Part shown: in pieces, positions 23,465 to 35,865 of the stretch | Layout: the number at the start of each line of letters is the position of its first letter | Numbering within the stretch: position 1 is the first letter of the stretch | NCBI GenBank assembly: GCA_037954665.1 | Contig: JBBMOL010000285.1 | Location: 434,001-498,000 of the forward strand | DNA from: Laguncularia racemosa | Lineage: Eukaryota > Streptophyta > Magnoliopsida > Myrtales > Combretaceae | Direction: 5' to 3' | Length of the DNA: 64,000 nt | Position numbers and translations under genes: made by a program | The notes under the pieces: generated by a model | Databases searched by the model: none | What the model saw: only the letters and a program-made list of their open reading frames with translations | What the model was told of the DNA's origin: nothing

Positions 23465-23717
23465 ACCTTTTGTAGTCTTTGGTTGATTTTAAGTCACCAT
23501 TAATGCAGCTTCAGTGTTTCCAATATCGGCATTCAAAGTCACATGACGTACTGCTTCTTATCGAACTAATGAATAACATTCTTCAAACCTAGAACTAGTT
23601 CTTTGTGAAAAATTTCCCTACGAACTTATTCAAAATCACTATCCAAGCCAGTGAGAAATATATGCACTCGCAATCGTTCAATGGATTTTTGATATGTTGT
23701 TACATCATCAGGATCTT

Positions 23718-24187
23718 TCATGACCACTTTTCCAATTCTCGAAAAATCTCAACTAGTTCTCCATAATATATAGAAAGAGACTTCCCATTTTGCTTGGTTG
23801 TGAAAGCCTTTTGGTTTAAGGAAAAAACTTGTAATTCATCACCTCCATCATAAAAAGCTTTTGATAATGCACTCCAGATCTCATGAGCAGTAGGTAGACG
23901 TAAATGCCTTTTCATTATTTTAGGCTTCATGGACATCAATAACCATTGTTTCACTTTTTGGTTTTTAGCATACCATTTTTCATATCCATCATTGGACTCG
24001 TCTGGTTGTTTCATTTTGCCATGAATGTAACGGAGTTTTTATCTTTTAGCAATATGCATCTCCGTTAGTTGAGACCAAACATCATAGTTTGATTCATTAA
24101 GAATTATTCCTACATTAAAAACACCTTCAGATTGCACAATTACTAGAATTGATTTAATTTCAGAAGATTCAGCACCTCTTTCACTCA
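23718..24187 (-). pseudogene. copia gag, two in-frame pieces
   Basis: The probable start codon is at 24187-24185, about 45 bp inside the 5' LTR: MSERGAESSEIK...LNESNYDVWSQLTEMHI, then an in-frame stop near 24039, then KMKQPDESNDGYEKWYAKNQ to the end of the frame at 23718. The YDVWS and W(Y)AKNQKVKQWLLMSMKP motifs are typical of plant copia gag. A later stop at 23718-23720 ends the frame before the knuckle. Confidence 0.8.
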
Positions 24188-24218
24188 TTTTGATTTTGTT
24201 TTAGAATTTAAAGGGGTA

Positions 24219-24231
24219 GGCTCCAATACCA
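24219..24231 (-). other. Primer-binding site of the copia element
   Basis: The element strand reads TGGTATTGGAGCC directly after the 5' LTR with no spacer, close to the initiator-Met tRNA complement used by most plant LTR elements. Confidence 0.7.
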
Positions 24232-24439
24232 ACTTCAAAAGAGAAAGGTTTTATTCATCACAATTTTTCTATACTGCTAACATTTATAAAAGAGACTTTT
24301 ATAATACAATTGAGTTAGAAATTAGGAGAATAATTAGCTTTGAACTAAATAAGAAAAGATTACAATAGCTGTACAACCTCTAATCTAGGAAAAAAATAGA
24401 GATTTATGGAGAAAGATTTAAGGAAAGAAAATCTCAACA
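24232..24439 (-). repeat. 5' LTR of the copia element
   Basis: Partner of 19770-19973. Directly followed on the plus strand by the TTTAC target duplication (24440-24444). Confidence 0.85.
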
Positions 24440-25921
24440 TTTACAAAAGCAAAAAAGTGCAGCTCACGTGTAAATTAGAAACTCAATGAAGAATAGGGCC
24501 GCGGTCCAACCCATGCACAGTGCTAGCATCTACATATCCACGTGAAGGTGAGCGATCAAAGCTAGGCAACTAAAATTCAAACTAGTCCACCCGTGGTTAC
24601 ACCTGAGGCAAGCCGTAATCCAAGCCTCAGCCAACGTTACCGCAAAATATGCCGCCCAGCATTGTTCAGCCAATTGCAAGACAACACATTCAGAGTCTAT
24701 TCCACCCAAGTCCATCATTCAACATGAAAGCAAATCGAAGCCCCATCAGAAGCCTGTTACACCAAACCATAATCCAATAGTGTGTAAGAAGCATGTTAAC
24801 GCCTAAGCAAATGGAAAAACAATTTCTAAGCCGCCAATAATGAAGCGAGCCCAGTGCAACTCCATAATGCATCCAAGCTATCCTCATCCATGATCCCTCT
24901 TCTTTAAATCTAGTGTTGCACGTGGACATGGTTGAACATTGGAATCACGGAGCCGGAATTTTTTTTTTTTTCTTTGGGCTCTAGTGTGGTAGCTTGGACT
25001 TCGAGTTACTAATTTAGGGCTTCAATTGATGATCTTTATTTTAGTTCCTACCTTACTTACGATGAGATAAAAAAAAAATGGAAAATAGATGAAATGACCC
25101 CATAAAGGTTATTTCCTGAAATAAACTTGATAAAACATAAGCTCACCTATGTAATTTGTTCTTCATTGGAAACTTAAAATTTGGATTTTGAAATATAATA
25201 AAGTAATACAAAAAACTTATTTGGTCTATAAGGTTAAAGATATAGAGTGAAATTATATTTAAAGAGTATAAGACTTATCTTTCTAATATACAATAATAAT
25301 TAATATATGGACACACATAATAGCATAGTCATTAAATATACCAAAAAAAAATGTATAATTAGTGAATAAATTGATAAAAATACCCTATCACCACTAGAAA
25401 CTTAAAGTTGGCAATGGAGGTGACATCACCAACTTCAGGTATCAATGAGACACATTAACCTATGCTTATCCTTGTGGATGAAATTACAAATGACACCTAA
25501 GAAAGCACTCAATTGAGTTCATATTTGATAGACTAAGAAATAATATTATTAGTAGAAAATTCACTTTCACCATGTGAAACTAAAGTTTGTTTTCCAAAAT
25601 AAAGATTATAAAAGTTTAATTGTTGTAAATATAAGCCTATTTAGATAGCTCGTTATTGATGAAAAACTCGAAGTTTGAACTCTAAGATAATGAGATGTTG
25701 TAAATAGGCTACTTCACTTAAATAATAAATAGTTTAGAATAAAAGTACACTTAAAAGAATATTGCAACCGATTATAAATGATGGTAAGGCTGCCAATTTG
25801 TGCTATCGTATTGTGTATTGTATCCGTATTTAAAAGGATTTGTGTCTTAAAAGTCATAACTTGTGATATAACTTATTTATTAATCGTGTATAAAAACCTA
25901 AACTCGTGATCCAACTTGTTT

Positions 25922-26467
25922 AATAAGTATATCTCTTGTCCAAGTTGGACCCATAAGTTTTTGGACAATCCGTGATATATATCAACTTTGAATAAGTTCA
26001 CAATAATTAAAATAACAAAATGATAGAATCAAATAGATTTATTTACATAATATAACAAATAATAACATTAAATATATATAATGAAAAATAATAAAAAATA
26101 CAAAAATGTAATAAGTATATCTCTTGTCCAAGTAGGACCCATTCATTGATTAAAAATTTATAAATAAAATTTTAAAATATTTACATATACAAAATGAAAG
26201 GCAATAATAAAGTTAAGGGAAGAGTACATTTTAATCCTCAATGTTTACCTATTTTTTTATTTTAGTCCTCAATCTTTTTATTTTTCTATTTAAATTATCA
26301 ATATTTTCAAAAGTTTTTGGACAATCCGTGACAAGTATCAACTTTGAATAAGCTTACAATAATTAAAATAACAAAATGATAGAATCAAATAGACTTATTT
26401 ACATAATATAACAAATAATAACATTAAATATATATAATGAAAAATAATAAAAAAAATACAAAAATGA
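25922..26467 (+). repeat. Partial tandem duplication inside unit B
   Basis: The phrase AATAAGTATATCTCTTGTCC occurs at 25922 and 26110, and AGTTTTTGGACAATCCGTGA at about 25956 and 26312. The second copy is the full one; the first lacks an internal ~170 bp. Unit A has a single copy (about 11865-12290), so the event is specific to B. Confidence 0.75.
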
Positions 26468-27497
26468 TAATTAAAATTAAGAAAATGAGCTAAAAAAAAA
26501 TATTTGTACCCTAATCACCTTGACTAACTAGTCTAAGGCTAATTGGAAGCTAATATATATTTAAGAAGAATAAAAACTTTAATGTATTTAATGATAGCCC
26601 TACTTTTATAAGGTTTTCAAAATGTTGAAGAGCAAAATAGAAGAAAAAAAATTGAGCACGCAAACAAAAAAGAGTAAATAAATATTGTGGACTAAAAATG
26701 TAATTCTCCCTAAATTAATTTCTATAGATACTAATAACATAAAGCCTTGAAAGTTAATATGAAATTACAACCCAAAAAATAATTTTATTGAAGTCTCATC
26801 AAATATCAAATTTTTTTAAACTCCCAAGGTTTATAACATAATTGAATTAACCTAAACTCGAGATCTAAAATTTTATGTTAGATCTTCAAGAGAGACTATT
26901 AAATAATCTATACATAACAAAGAATAATATCAATGAAAATAAATGCCATTGAAAATTTTATAAAAATAGTTTAGTTTATTGCTTGCATCTCTATAGAGCC
27001 AATCTTTTATATATATAAATGTTTTTACGATTTTTGGCTTCAATAAGTTGTGATGTTAATCAAGGATTCAATCTTCAATGCTAAATGCAAATTCTGAAGC
27101 TCTTGTAGATATTAGCATGCTCAATATATCATGTGTCATTTTCACAACTTGAGGATATCAGAATTAATTGGTTTTCTAATTACTTAATATATCTAATTCA
27201 ACCATCATATGTCACTTCTCATCTAAATATAGCTCTAGTTCAAATTTTGTAGCACCCTAAAGCCCTCATTACAAGTTATTGATACAACATTTTAGGCTTA
27301 ACCCCCTAGGATCTATATCAGCCCACTAAGGCTCTACTTCAAGCTCCTTTCACCTATACTGACGTCTCTTGACCTAGAGTTACTCAATCTAGCTCTAAAT
27401 TGGAAGTTCTCAACCTCCTTTTGTAGATCGAATTTTTGCACCTATCCTTAATGGATAAGTGCATGAGAACGATACAAATAAGGAAAGGGAATTGGTT

Positions 27498-27725
27498 AAA
27501 GATACACCCCCCGCTATGTTAGGAGAATATCTTGGGAATTAATGTACTTTGCTAAGTTAGGATCATCCAGTATGCTTATAAATAGAGGATAAGGACGATC
27601 GGGCAAGGGACATTTTGAACTCTAAAATTCTTGATACTCCCCTTATTCTTCTCTTGTGCTAATTTAGGCATCGGAGTGGTCATGCTGAAGCAAACTCCAG
27701 TACCCCCATAGCTTAATTTGTTTCT
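27498..27725 (+). mobile_element. LTR-like fragment with TATA-type promoter
   Basis: Starts where the A/B match stops. It contains TATAAATAGAGG (about 27576-27587), then GGGCAAGGGACATTTTG and TTAGGCATCGGAGTGG, an arrangement like the R-U5 part of plant gypsy LTRs. No ends or TSD were found; recognition is by general resemblance only. Confidence 0.35.
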
Positions 27726-28428
27726 ATTTTATAAGCAATTTAACTAGCCTTCAAAAATCCAGTACAACACAAGTTTATAAACCAATTGAACCTAATGCTT
27801 AACAAATATTTCAAAATAATAGAAATACTAATATTTTGTTAAAACCCTAACATATTTAAAAGTTAAGACTATTTATATGAGTTACATTGATCATCAATGA
27901 TTGAAGAGATGGAAAAGGAGATATTGTTAAGCATAACTTTCTAGATATGATGACATAGTGCTTTCTAAATAACTAAAAGATGAGGAACAAAGATTTATCT
28001 AAAAAAAATTGAATTCATCTAAAGGAAAAAAAAACCAAAAAAAAAAGAGAGATAAAATAATTGAGAAAAAGAAAGAGAGATGTGATGTGTTGTTGATGTG
28101 ACTTAAAAGAACCAACAAACCCTAAGTGATAAAATTAGTAGTGCTTAGTAATAAAAAATAAAGAAAATAAGAAATGTATATACTATTAATATTAAACGGG
28201 TTCACGGATCAGACCTATAACTTATTTACAAGATCTATTTAGCGAACGGGTTTGTAAATGAGTTGAGAGTTATACATAAACCTAAACATGAATTTTATCA
28301 TGTCTAAATAGGTTTAACTTGTCTGTGTCCTGTGTCAATTTTTTTTTTTTATATATAAATCCATTTATTTTGTGTTAGGTTGTGTTTAGGTTTTATGGGG
28401 CAAGTCTCGAATTGCTAGCCTTAGGATA

Positions 28429-31400
28429 GATAGTTTATATGCACATGTACTATAGTAATTATTGGATATGTAAAGTCTACAATCAAAATGTGGGGAAAAA
28501 ATAATAAATAAATAAAGCTATTAGCAAATGAATCATGAAGGAAAAAAAGAAAAAAAAAAAAGCTGAAAGAAAGAAACTTAAAGCACAACTTGGATTTCTA
28601 TGTAGTGTGCTACATATATGATCAAATGGAGCTAAAATACTTTAGTTTGCCTTAATGATGCCAAATATTATTTTGGATCATATAAAACTTATAATACAAC
28701 ATGTGTCATTAATGGGTCAACACCTCAGCATATTGATAATGTCAAAGACCACTTAGGAGATTGTCATAATTATGTACTCAAAATGTAATTGAAAAGCCCT
28801 ATAAATATTCCTCAAATACACATAGTATGCAAAGCATATGTACATTTAAGTTAACTTAAACCCCTAAATCAAGATAAATATGCCACTAATGTACTAAATA
28901 TATTAATAAATAATAAGCTATAACGTTATATTACATTGTTCAATAACGTGATAGTAGGAGAGATATGTTAAAAACATGAATTTTTACCACACACATTAAG
29001 AGGGACACTTAGTCTTCATTAAAGTTACCTTAGAATAATCTCTATAAGACTCGTGTCCTCATTATGAAGCATGTATTTTATTAAGATTATAAGTGAATAG
29101 CATCCCCCCACCCTACTTTTTTTTCCCCCACCAAATTGGAACGTTTTTAGCATCAACTATAGTAATACTAAGTTGTCACCAACACTTGTATCAAACGTCC
29201 ACTGAATTAGAATGACATTTCATAAAACCAGTAATATTACCCTCAGTTCTGTAATCCTTATCAATTTTCACAAAGCTTCAGTCTACCCCTTTTCCCTTAT
29301 TGGAGGCTACTTGATATTCTCATGTAGTCGAGTAATCACCAAAATAACACCGGAGAAGAAGTGGGGATGTCAACTGGTGAAGAGGAGCTTAACAAAACAT
29401 AATAGCCTAGTCTCCTAATTCTCCAAAATTTAAGATAAATGTCATTTCCTCTATACTATGATGTGTTAATCCTGTATTTTTAATGTGGTCATGAATTGTA
29501 TTAGTTCTTTCAATATTGATCAGGTAAGGTAAATGGGTTTTTGAGATTGAAGTTGGTATGCCTTTTAAGTTTGAATATTGATGATAGATCCTTTGGTACA
29601 TGGAGATTAAAAATACAGAAAAAAAAAAGTTTTGGTAAAAAAGAAGTTTGATACTTATTCAAATTATCGTCTTAAAACTATCGGTTGAAGCCATTAGAGA
29701 AATGACTGTTTTTTTTTAATAAATTGTTGAATTGAATTAGATGGGGATTAATTTTGTGGACTACTAATGATCTATGTATAATTGGGTAACAATATGAGAA
29801 ACTTACAACATTTATGGAAAATATTGTCTCAGGAGACTATATTTCGGAACTATAGTGTTACTTTACAAACAAATGTTACATTTCTTTGTGAACGCAATAG
29901 TATCTCTTATATGATATTTGGTCAATATGCAAATTATACATATATTATAAATTAGTCCACTTTTGACCGCACATACATATTATTTTATGTTAGAAACATA
30001 ATATATATATATATATATGTCTTTATATATATTTATTGTAACTTAACACATGTGTATACGATATATTTTATATGCGTGTTACGTCAATTGCAATATATAA
30101 ATAACATATATGTATTGACTATTTTGCAACACTATTTTAATATCCTTTTTATTATGTATGCACAAATGTACCATATAAACGATATAGTGGATAACTTTTA
30201 TATTCTAATGTCGAAATTTCACAAGCTATAATATATACATAAGGTTTATTTTATTCAAATGACTATAACCATTGTAGCGGCATAAAGCTTACAATATATA
30301 TATATAGATTTGAGCCATGCTGTAATGATAGGAAGTTTTGATTCAAGTATCATACATGAGCATGTTAATTTACCTAATTAATCAAATTTCGGCAAGTAAC
30401 AAATGATTTTGGAATACTATTAAATGAAGAATATCCGTATCACATTATAAACCAACTAAAATGTAATGTACGTAACTTCTTGGGATAATAGCAACTTATG
30501 CAGAAGCAACTATAATTGTTTAATATTTATTAAATAATGTGGTTAGTATTCAACAACATGGTGATAAAACGAGTGATTTTGATCAATTTTGATATAATTG
30601 GGATGGTAACCAAGGTATTAATGGGCAATAATGAGGATTGAATGGTTGACAATAGGTAATTGTGACTCAAGGCCTAAATAGGCAAATGTAAGGACAAACA
30701 ATATTAAATTTTAAGCCTTATTGGAGTGCATAGTTTATTGACTTGTTGAAATGTATATGGGTGATTCTGATTGCATCGAGTGATTCTTCGAGAGTCATTA
30801 CTTGTTGGCTTTGTTAATTCCAATTATCAAGTGAGTAACACTCTTAGTTGATCGATTGTGTTGCAAGAGGCCAACAATGTAAACCTATTGTTTCTTGACT
30901 ATTGAACTATATATAATCACTTACTATGATCATTATAAGAGGATTTAGGATCATGTCCGTGGTTTTGTTTTGTTGAATAGTTGATTTTGAATGACTTATG
31001 AGTGATGGATTAGCTAAAACATACTAGGATTACTGGTATGTATGGAGGGCGTAGAATTTGATGCTATTATGCTTAATTGGTATTCAAATTGTGACTATAG
31101 CATGGGTTTCTATGGTTGTTAGAGGTTTTGTATGACTTATCATTTGAAGAGCTGTCTTGGATTAAGTGTTTGAAATTTTGGTGTTTATATATGCTTGACA
31201 TGAACGTCAATGATCTTTGGTCATAAACTATATGTGGAATGGATTTGTTGATTGATGCCTAACATATTCTGTGTTCTAACCTAAAAAACTTATGTGAAGC
31301 AAGTTTGGTTCTTTATCTAGTAAGTTTGTGATATAATCTTTGAATTGACCCAATAATTTTGTGCCACGATTGACGTATTAGCTCAGTATTAGTGACCTAT

Positions 31401-32370
31401 GGAGATTGGTCACCTCATTTGTTTGTGGTAATGAAAGGCACAAAAGAGTTCTTTAACATGTACAGGGATCGCATAAGGTCAAAAAGTTGCCAAATGTTGA
31501 AATTGAGTTTATGATTTAAGTGTAAGGGCAATATGTCTACCAAGTGTTGGGCTAAGTTATGATAGAATGTCCTAAGATCGAAAGTAAAAAATTCAAGCTG
31601 GGTGTAATGGCAAGTCTAGTAAGAAACTCTAATTGACGATTGCTTGGTCGTTTCAAGCAAAATTATAAGGTTGCATTATGATAGTGTAATGATTGAATGG
31701 TTTACTAATGTTGTGTATATATTAGTTTCCTTAAGATACAAGTGTACTCACTTTGCTTCTTAAGAAGTTGAAGGCTTCATGTTTTGTTGACCTCACGTAT
31801 AGGTGCATAGGAGATTGAGTAGCAAAATGGCTTTTGGAAAGTATTTTAGGGTATGCTATTTTTGGTTAGATGGGAGTTTTCAGATTTTGATCTCCTTTTG
31901 ATAAATAGATCACCGTGTTATATTGTAAATAAGATTTAGTGATCACATGTATACTTGGAGATAAATGTAATGTCATAGTTATGAATTGTAAATCATAAAA
32001 AAGGTGGTGTAAATAGTTTAGAGCTTAAAGGATCAGGTAGGCTGGATACTCAGCTATCTAGGTTTCCTAGGTGCCAATAGCATTTGTTATGACAAGAGTT
32101 GGTATGCTAGATAGTTGTGAACTTATATAATTTACTTTACAGATTGATTGTGCCAAATGCGTTGTCTACTACAAGTGACTAAAGTGGATTTGTTATAATG
32201 TTAAATGTGACAAACAAGAATAGGTTTTAAGTGGAATCATCTTATCTCTACTTTAGAGATAGTATAATGATATCACTTTTTGATACTAAGTTAATAAATT
32301 ATGAATGATTAAATAAGTTAAATTAAGACTTAGAAGGTGGATCATTACATCTAGTTCTACTTTAATACAC

Positions 32371-32403
<33 letters not shown>

Positions 32404-32500
32404 GACACATGCACAAATATATATATCTTGGTTCTTGTATCGATTTCTCTCTCATCTCTCTCTCTCTGTTTAATTATTAACTTTTTTTTTTTTTTATATA
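28429..32500. other. AT-rich non-coding stretch, no gene seen
   Basis: No convincing coding frame on either strand; the longest (29212-29418 plus, 29601-29407 minus) have no recognisable motif. Short AT microsatellites occur at about 30001-30018 and 32381-32402, the latter followed by a CT run (32447-32467). The part from about 31700 to 32200 has an LTR-like feel (non-coding, moderate GC, short repeated GGATCAGGTAGG-type phrases), but I cannot fix ends. Confidence 0.4.
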
Positions 32501-33438
32501 GCAAGCTGACCCTTGGTGCCATCTCACTTAGACGATCCAAGCTTGACTTATAAAATTGCCTAGGATTATTGATATTTACTCATTTAGACGGGCTCAAGCT
32601 TGACTTTAGAAGCTCCTTGGATTCCCGATAGCACCATCCCGAGACCAAGTATCAGGTCATGTATCTAGGGAGTCCATAAGAGTGCCTTCATCAACACTGG
32701 GTAACATGGCAACTCATAGAAGACGTAGAGGCGCTTCACCTAGTCATCAAACATACTTCAAGTATATTCGTCAACTCGGCAACTCACAAAGGAGCTCATA
32801 TCAGGTGTCGTCAATCTTGAATCTCGTACTCGCATGAATATTGAGTTCTCATCATGACATCTTATTCTCATTAGGCTAGAGATGCACTGCTTAGGGGAAT
32901 CAAACTTTTCAAGAGGTCACGATAGCCATGTTTCCAATAAGTGCTAATTAATCCACAATGCTCGAGGTCATAACTTGTGGATCTCCAACATCACTAGAAA
33001 TGGTGACTGCTTCGAGGGAGACGACTCTATCCAAATATGAGTTCCATAAGTATTAAGGCCTCGCTTCGAAGTACTAAGCATCTTTCAGTGCGTGCTATCC
33101 AAGAGGATCGACTTTAATCCGTCAAGCTCAGAGGTGCATCATTCAACGAAGCGTAGAGTAAGATAACTTCATCTAAGCAAGGAGATCCATTTAGGAGTCA
33201 GGTATCCAATCAAGTTCTCCATCAGCAACAATTTATGACTCACTTCACTCAGGAATGCCAAACTTCAGCAAGTGTCATCATCGACATTAGATGTTGGCAT
33301 TCAAGTTTCATCATCAACATTAAATGCCAAGCCAACTAGAATCTCAAACTTCATTCCATGTATTGAGCTCATCAACAAACTGGAGAAGATTACTCAGAGA
33401 GAACAAGCTTCCACATAGGCATCATGGGGATTAGTATT
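32500..33438. other. Non-coding flank with short internal repeats
   Basis: Less AT-rich sequence with short near-repeats: CACTTAGACGATCCAAGCTTG at about 32526 and CATTTAGACGGGCTCAAGCTTG at about 32581, and TCAACATTAGATG/TCAACATTAAATG at about 33280 and 33315. No coding frame. It directly precedes the Tekay-type element and is the left part of its insertion site. Confidence 0.4.
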
Positions 33439-35424
33439 TGTAATACCCTAGAACTTTGGACATGACAACTTGCTATTTGTCACTATTATATAGTAATATA
33501 CTAAGACTCTGAATCTCCTTACAACATTAAGCTTGTTTATCTCCACATTACATTTATACTAATATTATTTCAATAAAAGAAATGAAGGATTCTTAGGTGC
33601 ACCATTCTAATCATCATTAATTAAAATGTTATAGATACTCTCAAATTAAAATTCAAGGTAAACACTTGTCCTCATATAATTCTTGACATAATTAGACACC
33701 TAGTACTATCCCATCTTCACAAATCCATAACTTAAGGTTTTAATAACAACTCTTCCTTAACTTCCAATCATTTTTCATCAACATAGTAATAATGTTCTCT
33801 CCTGTATTCATTCATAGAAGGTCCCACCAAATTCCCATTCTCATCGTAGTTGATGTGTTTATCGTTCTCACCTGCAACTAAAAAAAATAGAAAGGAATGA
33901 GTTTAAGCCCAGTACATGAGTACCACACTGACATACGCATGCCAAATAGTAACAATATCACATGCATATATACAACAGTAGTATGCAACACACCAATTCA
34001 TCAAGCTATTTATCTTCATTAATCAATATATAACAAAAGGGTACTCATGACCTCGATTTATATACAATATTTACATACATATAACCCTAAATAAGAACTA
34101 CCACTATGGGCTCCGTCTAATCCTAATCTACCTTATATCATTTTGATACATGGCTCTACTAAGAACAACATAGTATATCGATCATTGAAGTGCCCTCTAG
34201 TTACTACTGTAGGCCCTTAGGCCGAGCTAAACACAAGTAACATACACATTAAACTCTAACATTGAATTAAGTTCATTAACCAGTTACACTTATTAAACAA
34301 CTACCTAGCAAACAGAACCAACAAAACAAGATAAACACGTATTAGGAAGGATGTTTTTACTATACTCCCTTACGTCTCTAAGAAAAAGAGTGTAAACCTG
34401 TTCAATTATAAAGAATTGCACTTAGTTCTATTATATAAGTAGTTTAGGTTTACTAATTGATTAGGTATATTTCCATTTGTATAATTCTCTTCCCTAACAT
34501 TTGGTTATACTTAACACGTAGTTTAGAATTGAATATAATAAAATAGAATTAAATAGGAAGTATTCTTAGGCAACATGGTTGTGTGAAAGGCTGTGTAGAG
34601 GAACAAAAGCTAGAGCACAGTCATGCTAGTGGCTGTATATCGTTTTGTGTAATTTGATCATTTCAGCATGCCCAGGTACACAATCGTGTATTTGGCCGTA
34701 TACCTTATTATGTAAAATTGACATTTTGACATGCTCAGGTACACTATCGTGTATCTAACCATATACCTTTTTGTGGATTTTGTAATTTTGATATGCTTAA
34801 GTACACAAGCGTTTCCTTTATTTGTATACCCTATTATGCACACTTGTGTTTTTATATGAGCAGGTACACGGGCATGTATCTGACCGTGTACACTTTGTTC
34901 ATCATGAAGCCTTATTCTCTTTTCTCTAAATTTGTTCATAAGTTTAATTTCTATGATTCCAAGCCTAATTGATCATTGTATTTATTAATTCTAATGTAAA
35001 GTTAGAGTCTTGTGCACTTACTTGATTCGAATTGTGGTTGGAATTCTTCAATTCATTTGATCTTATGCTTATTTCAACACGTCCCTTATTCCAGTCTTTA
35101 TTTGCATACCATAATAAATTCATATGCATATGTCTATCATCAAAATAAAGCCTTGTTTATGATCAAAAACCTTACTTGTTGGCTTTTGGATTAGTCTTAT
35201 GGTTTTCCTATAAGTCACCTATAGACCCTTGTAAGGTCTTTCTCTTTGGTTTCTATTTACAGTTATACAAATGAGGGAAAAGAGGTAAACCTAAGTTAGC
35301 GCGTCCTTTTTATATCTTAGCTAGGAAAAGACTTAATTGCCCCCATCTATTATTCTTATTTATTTAATTATCCTTAGTCTTATATTATATTACTTACTTT
35401 AAATATATATAATGTGTATTTACA
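33439..35424 (-). repeat. 3' LTR of the Tekay-type element (1986 bp)
   Basis: Pairs with 40377-42318. It is 44 bp longer, mainly an AT-rich segment near 35355-35405 that the other LTR lacks. It contains a tandem repeat of ~63 bp at 34630-34890. Short open frames at 34658-34939 and 35012-35194 are not genes. Confidence 0.9.
34630..34890 (+). repeat. 63-bp tandem repeat within the LTR, about 4 units
   Basis: The (G/A)TATACC phrase recurs at 34698, 34761 and 34824, with a degenerate unit on each side. Each unit has GTACAC..(T/C)CGTGTAT, a short inverted-repeat-like ACAC/GTGT pair. Decayed equivalents lie at about 41580-41860 in the other LTR. Confidence 0.75.
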
Positions 35425-35434
35425 CTTTCCCCTC
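35425..35434 (-). other. Polypurine tract of the Tekay-type element
   Basis: Element-strand GAGGGGAAAG directly precedes the 3' LTR start TGTAAAT. Confidence 0.75.
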
Positions 35435-35479
35435 ATAAAAACTTTTGTCCTTGAAAGTTACCTAGGATTAAAAAAGTTT

Positions 35480-35865
35480 TGGATGCTTTTTTCTCATTTC
35501 TTTTTCTAATTCCTAAGTTTCTTCTCATTCTATTTGATTCGTCTACTGTACTTTGACATAAGGAATTATTCTTCTTCTTAATACTTGCTCCTTTGTGTCA
35601 ACTATTCTTATAGGTCTTTTAATGGATGATAAATTTGGTAGTACCTTCAAAGGTTCCAAAGCCACTGCTTGATTTGGTTTGATATAAATTTACTTAACAT
35701 AAATAGACGAAAGACTTCATGTACCTTAGCTAGACTTGGTGGTAGAGCCAACATGTAAGCAACTACACCAACTCTTTCTAGAATCTCGAGTGGACCTACA
35801 TATCTTGGATTTAGCTTCCCATGCAGGTCAAACTTGATTACCTCTTTAGTTGAAGATATCTTCAA
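35480..35865 (-). pseudogene. Integrase C-terminus and chromodomain
   Basis: The frame 35865-35647 reads FDLHGKLNPRYVGPLEILER, VGVVAYMLALPPSLAKVHEV: the GPY/F module of gypsy integrases. The minus-strand reading continues to about 35480 with KRPIRIVDTKEQVLRRRIIP, then YVKVQ, a stop, and EEMRKKHPKLF-like sequence, which fits a chromovirus chromodomain in the form seen in Tekay elements. Stops interrupt it. A chromodomain would bind modified histone tails and guide integration. Confidence 0.8.

Larger units (their letters stand above)
19770..24439 (-). mobile_element. Ty1/copia LTR retrotransposon, degenerate
   Basis: A 4670-bp element on the minus strand. The two ends are direct repeats of about 204-208 bp (left 19770-19973, right 24232-24439). 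Next to the right (5') LTR lies a primer-binding site, and next to the left (3') LTR a purine-rich tract on the element strand. TTTAC flanks both ends (19765-19769 and 24440-24444). Unit A has the unfilled site (GCAATCTACA, about 10455). Coding order on the minus strand is gag, protease, integrase, reverse transcriptase, RNase H, the copia order. All domains carry stops or frameshifts, so the copy is dead. The element-strand LTR begins TGTTGAGATT but ends AAGT rather than CA if the 5-bp TSD is right. Confidence 0.9.
13305..27497 (+). repeat. Unit B of the head-to-tail duplication
   Basis: Collinear with unit A after removing the MULE at 14005-17725 and the copia element at 19770-24439. The match ends at about 27497, after GGGAATTGGTTAA, where the text switches to unrelated LTR-like sequence. 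Unit-specific indels include 18537-18675 and 19533-19640 (only in B) and an internal partial duplication at 25922-26467. Confidence 0.75.
25786..28428. mobile_element. hAT-like element with both ends (unit B and beyond)
   Basis: The left end reads TAAGGCTGCCAATTTGTGC and the right end, on the minus strand, TAAGGCTAGCAATTCGAGAC. Subterminal regions carry the family-style phrases (AAAAGGATTTGTGTC, AAAGTCATAACTTGTGA on the left; AACGGGTTTGTAAATGAG and GTGTCCTGTGTCAA on the right). A clean 8-bp TSD is not visible (AATGATGG versus GGATAGAT). No transposase was seen. The right part (27498-28428) lies outside the A/B duplication and includes an LTR-like fragment, so the element may be composite. Confidence 0.4.

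Noticed and set aside
34658..34939. 93-codon minus-strand frame with a repeating pattern
   Set aside because: The periodic peptide simply reflects the 63-bp tandem repeat in the LTR (63 is a multiple of three).
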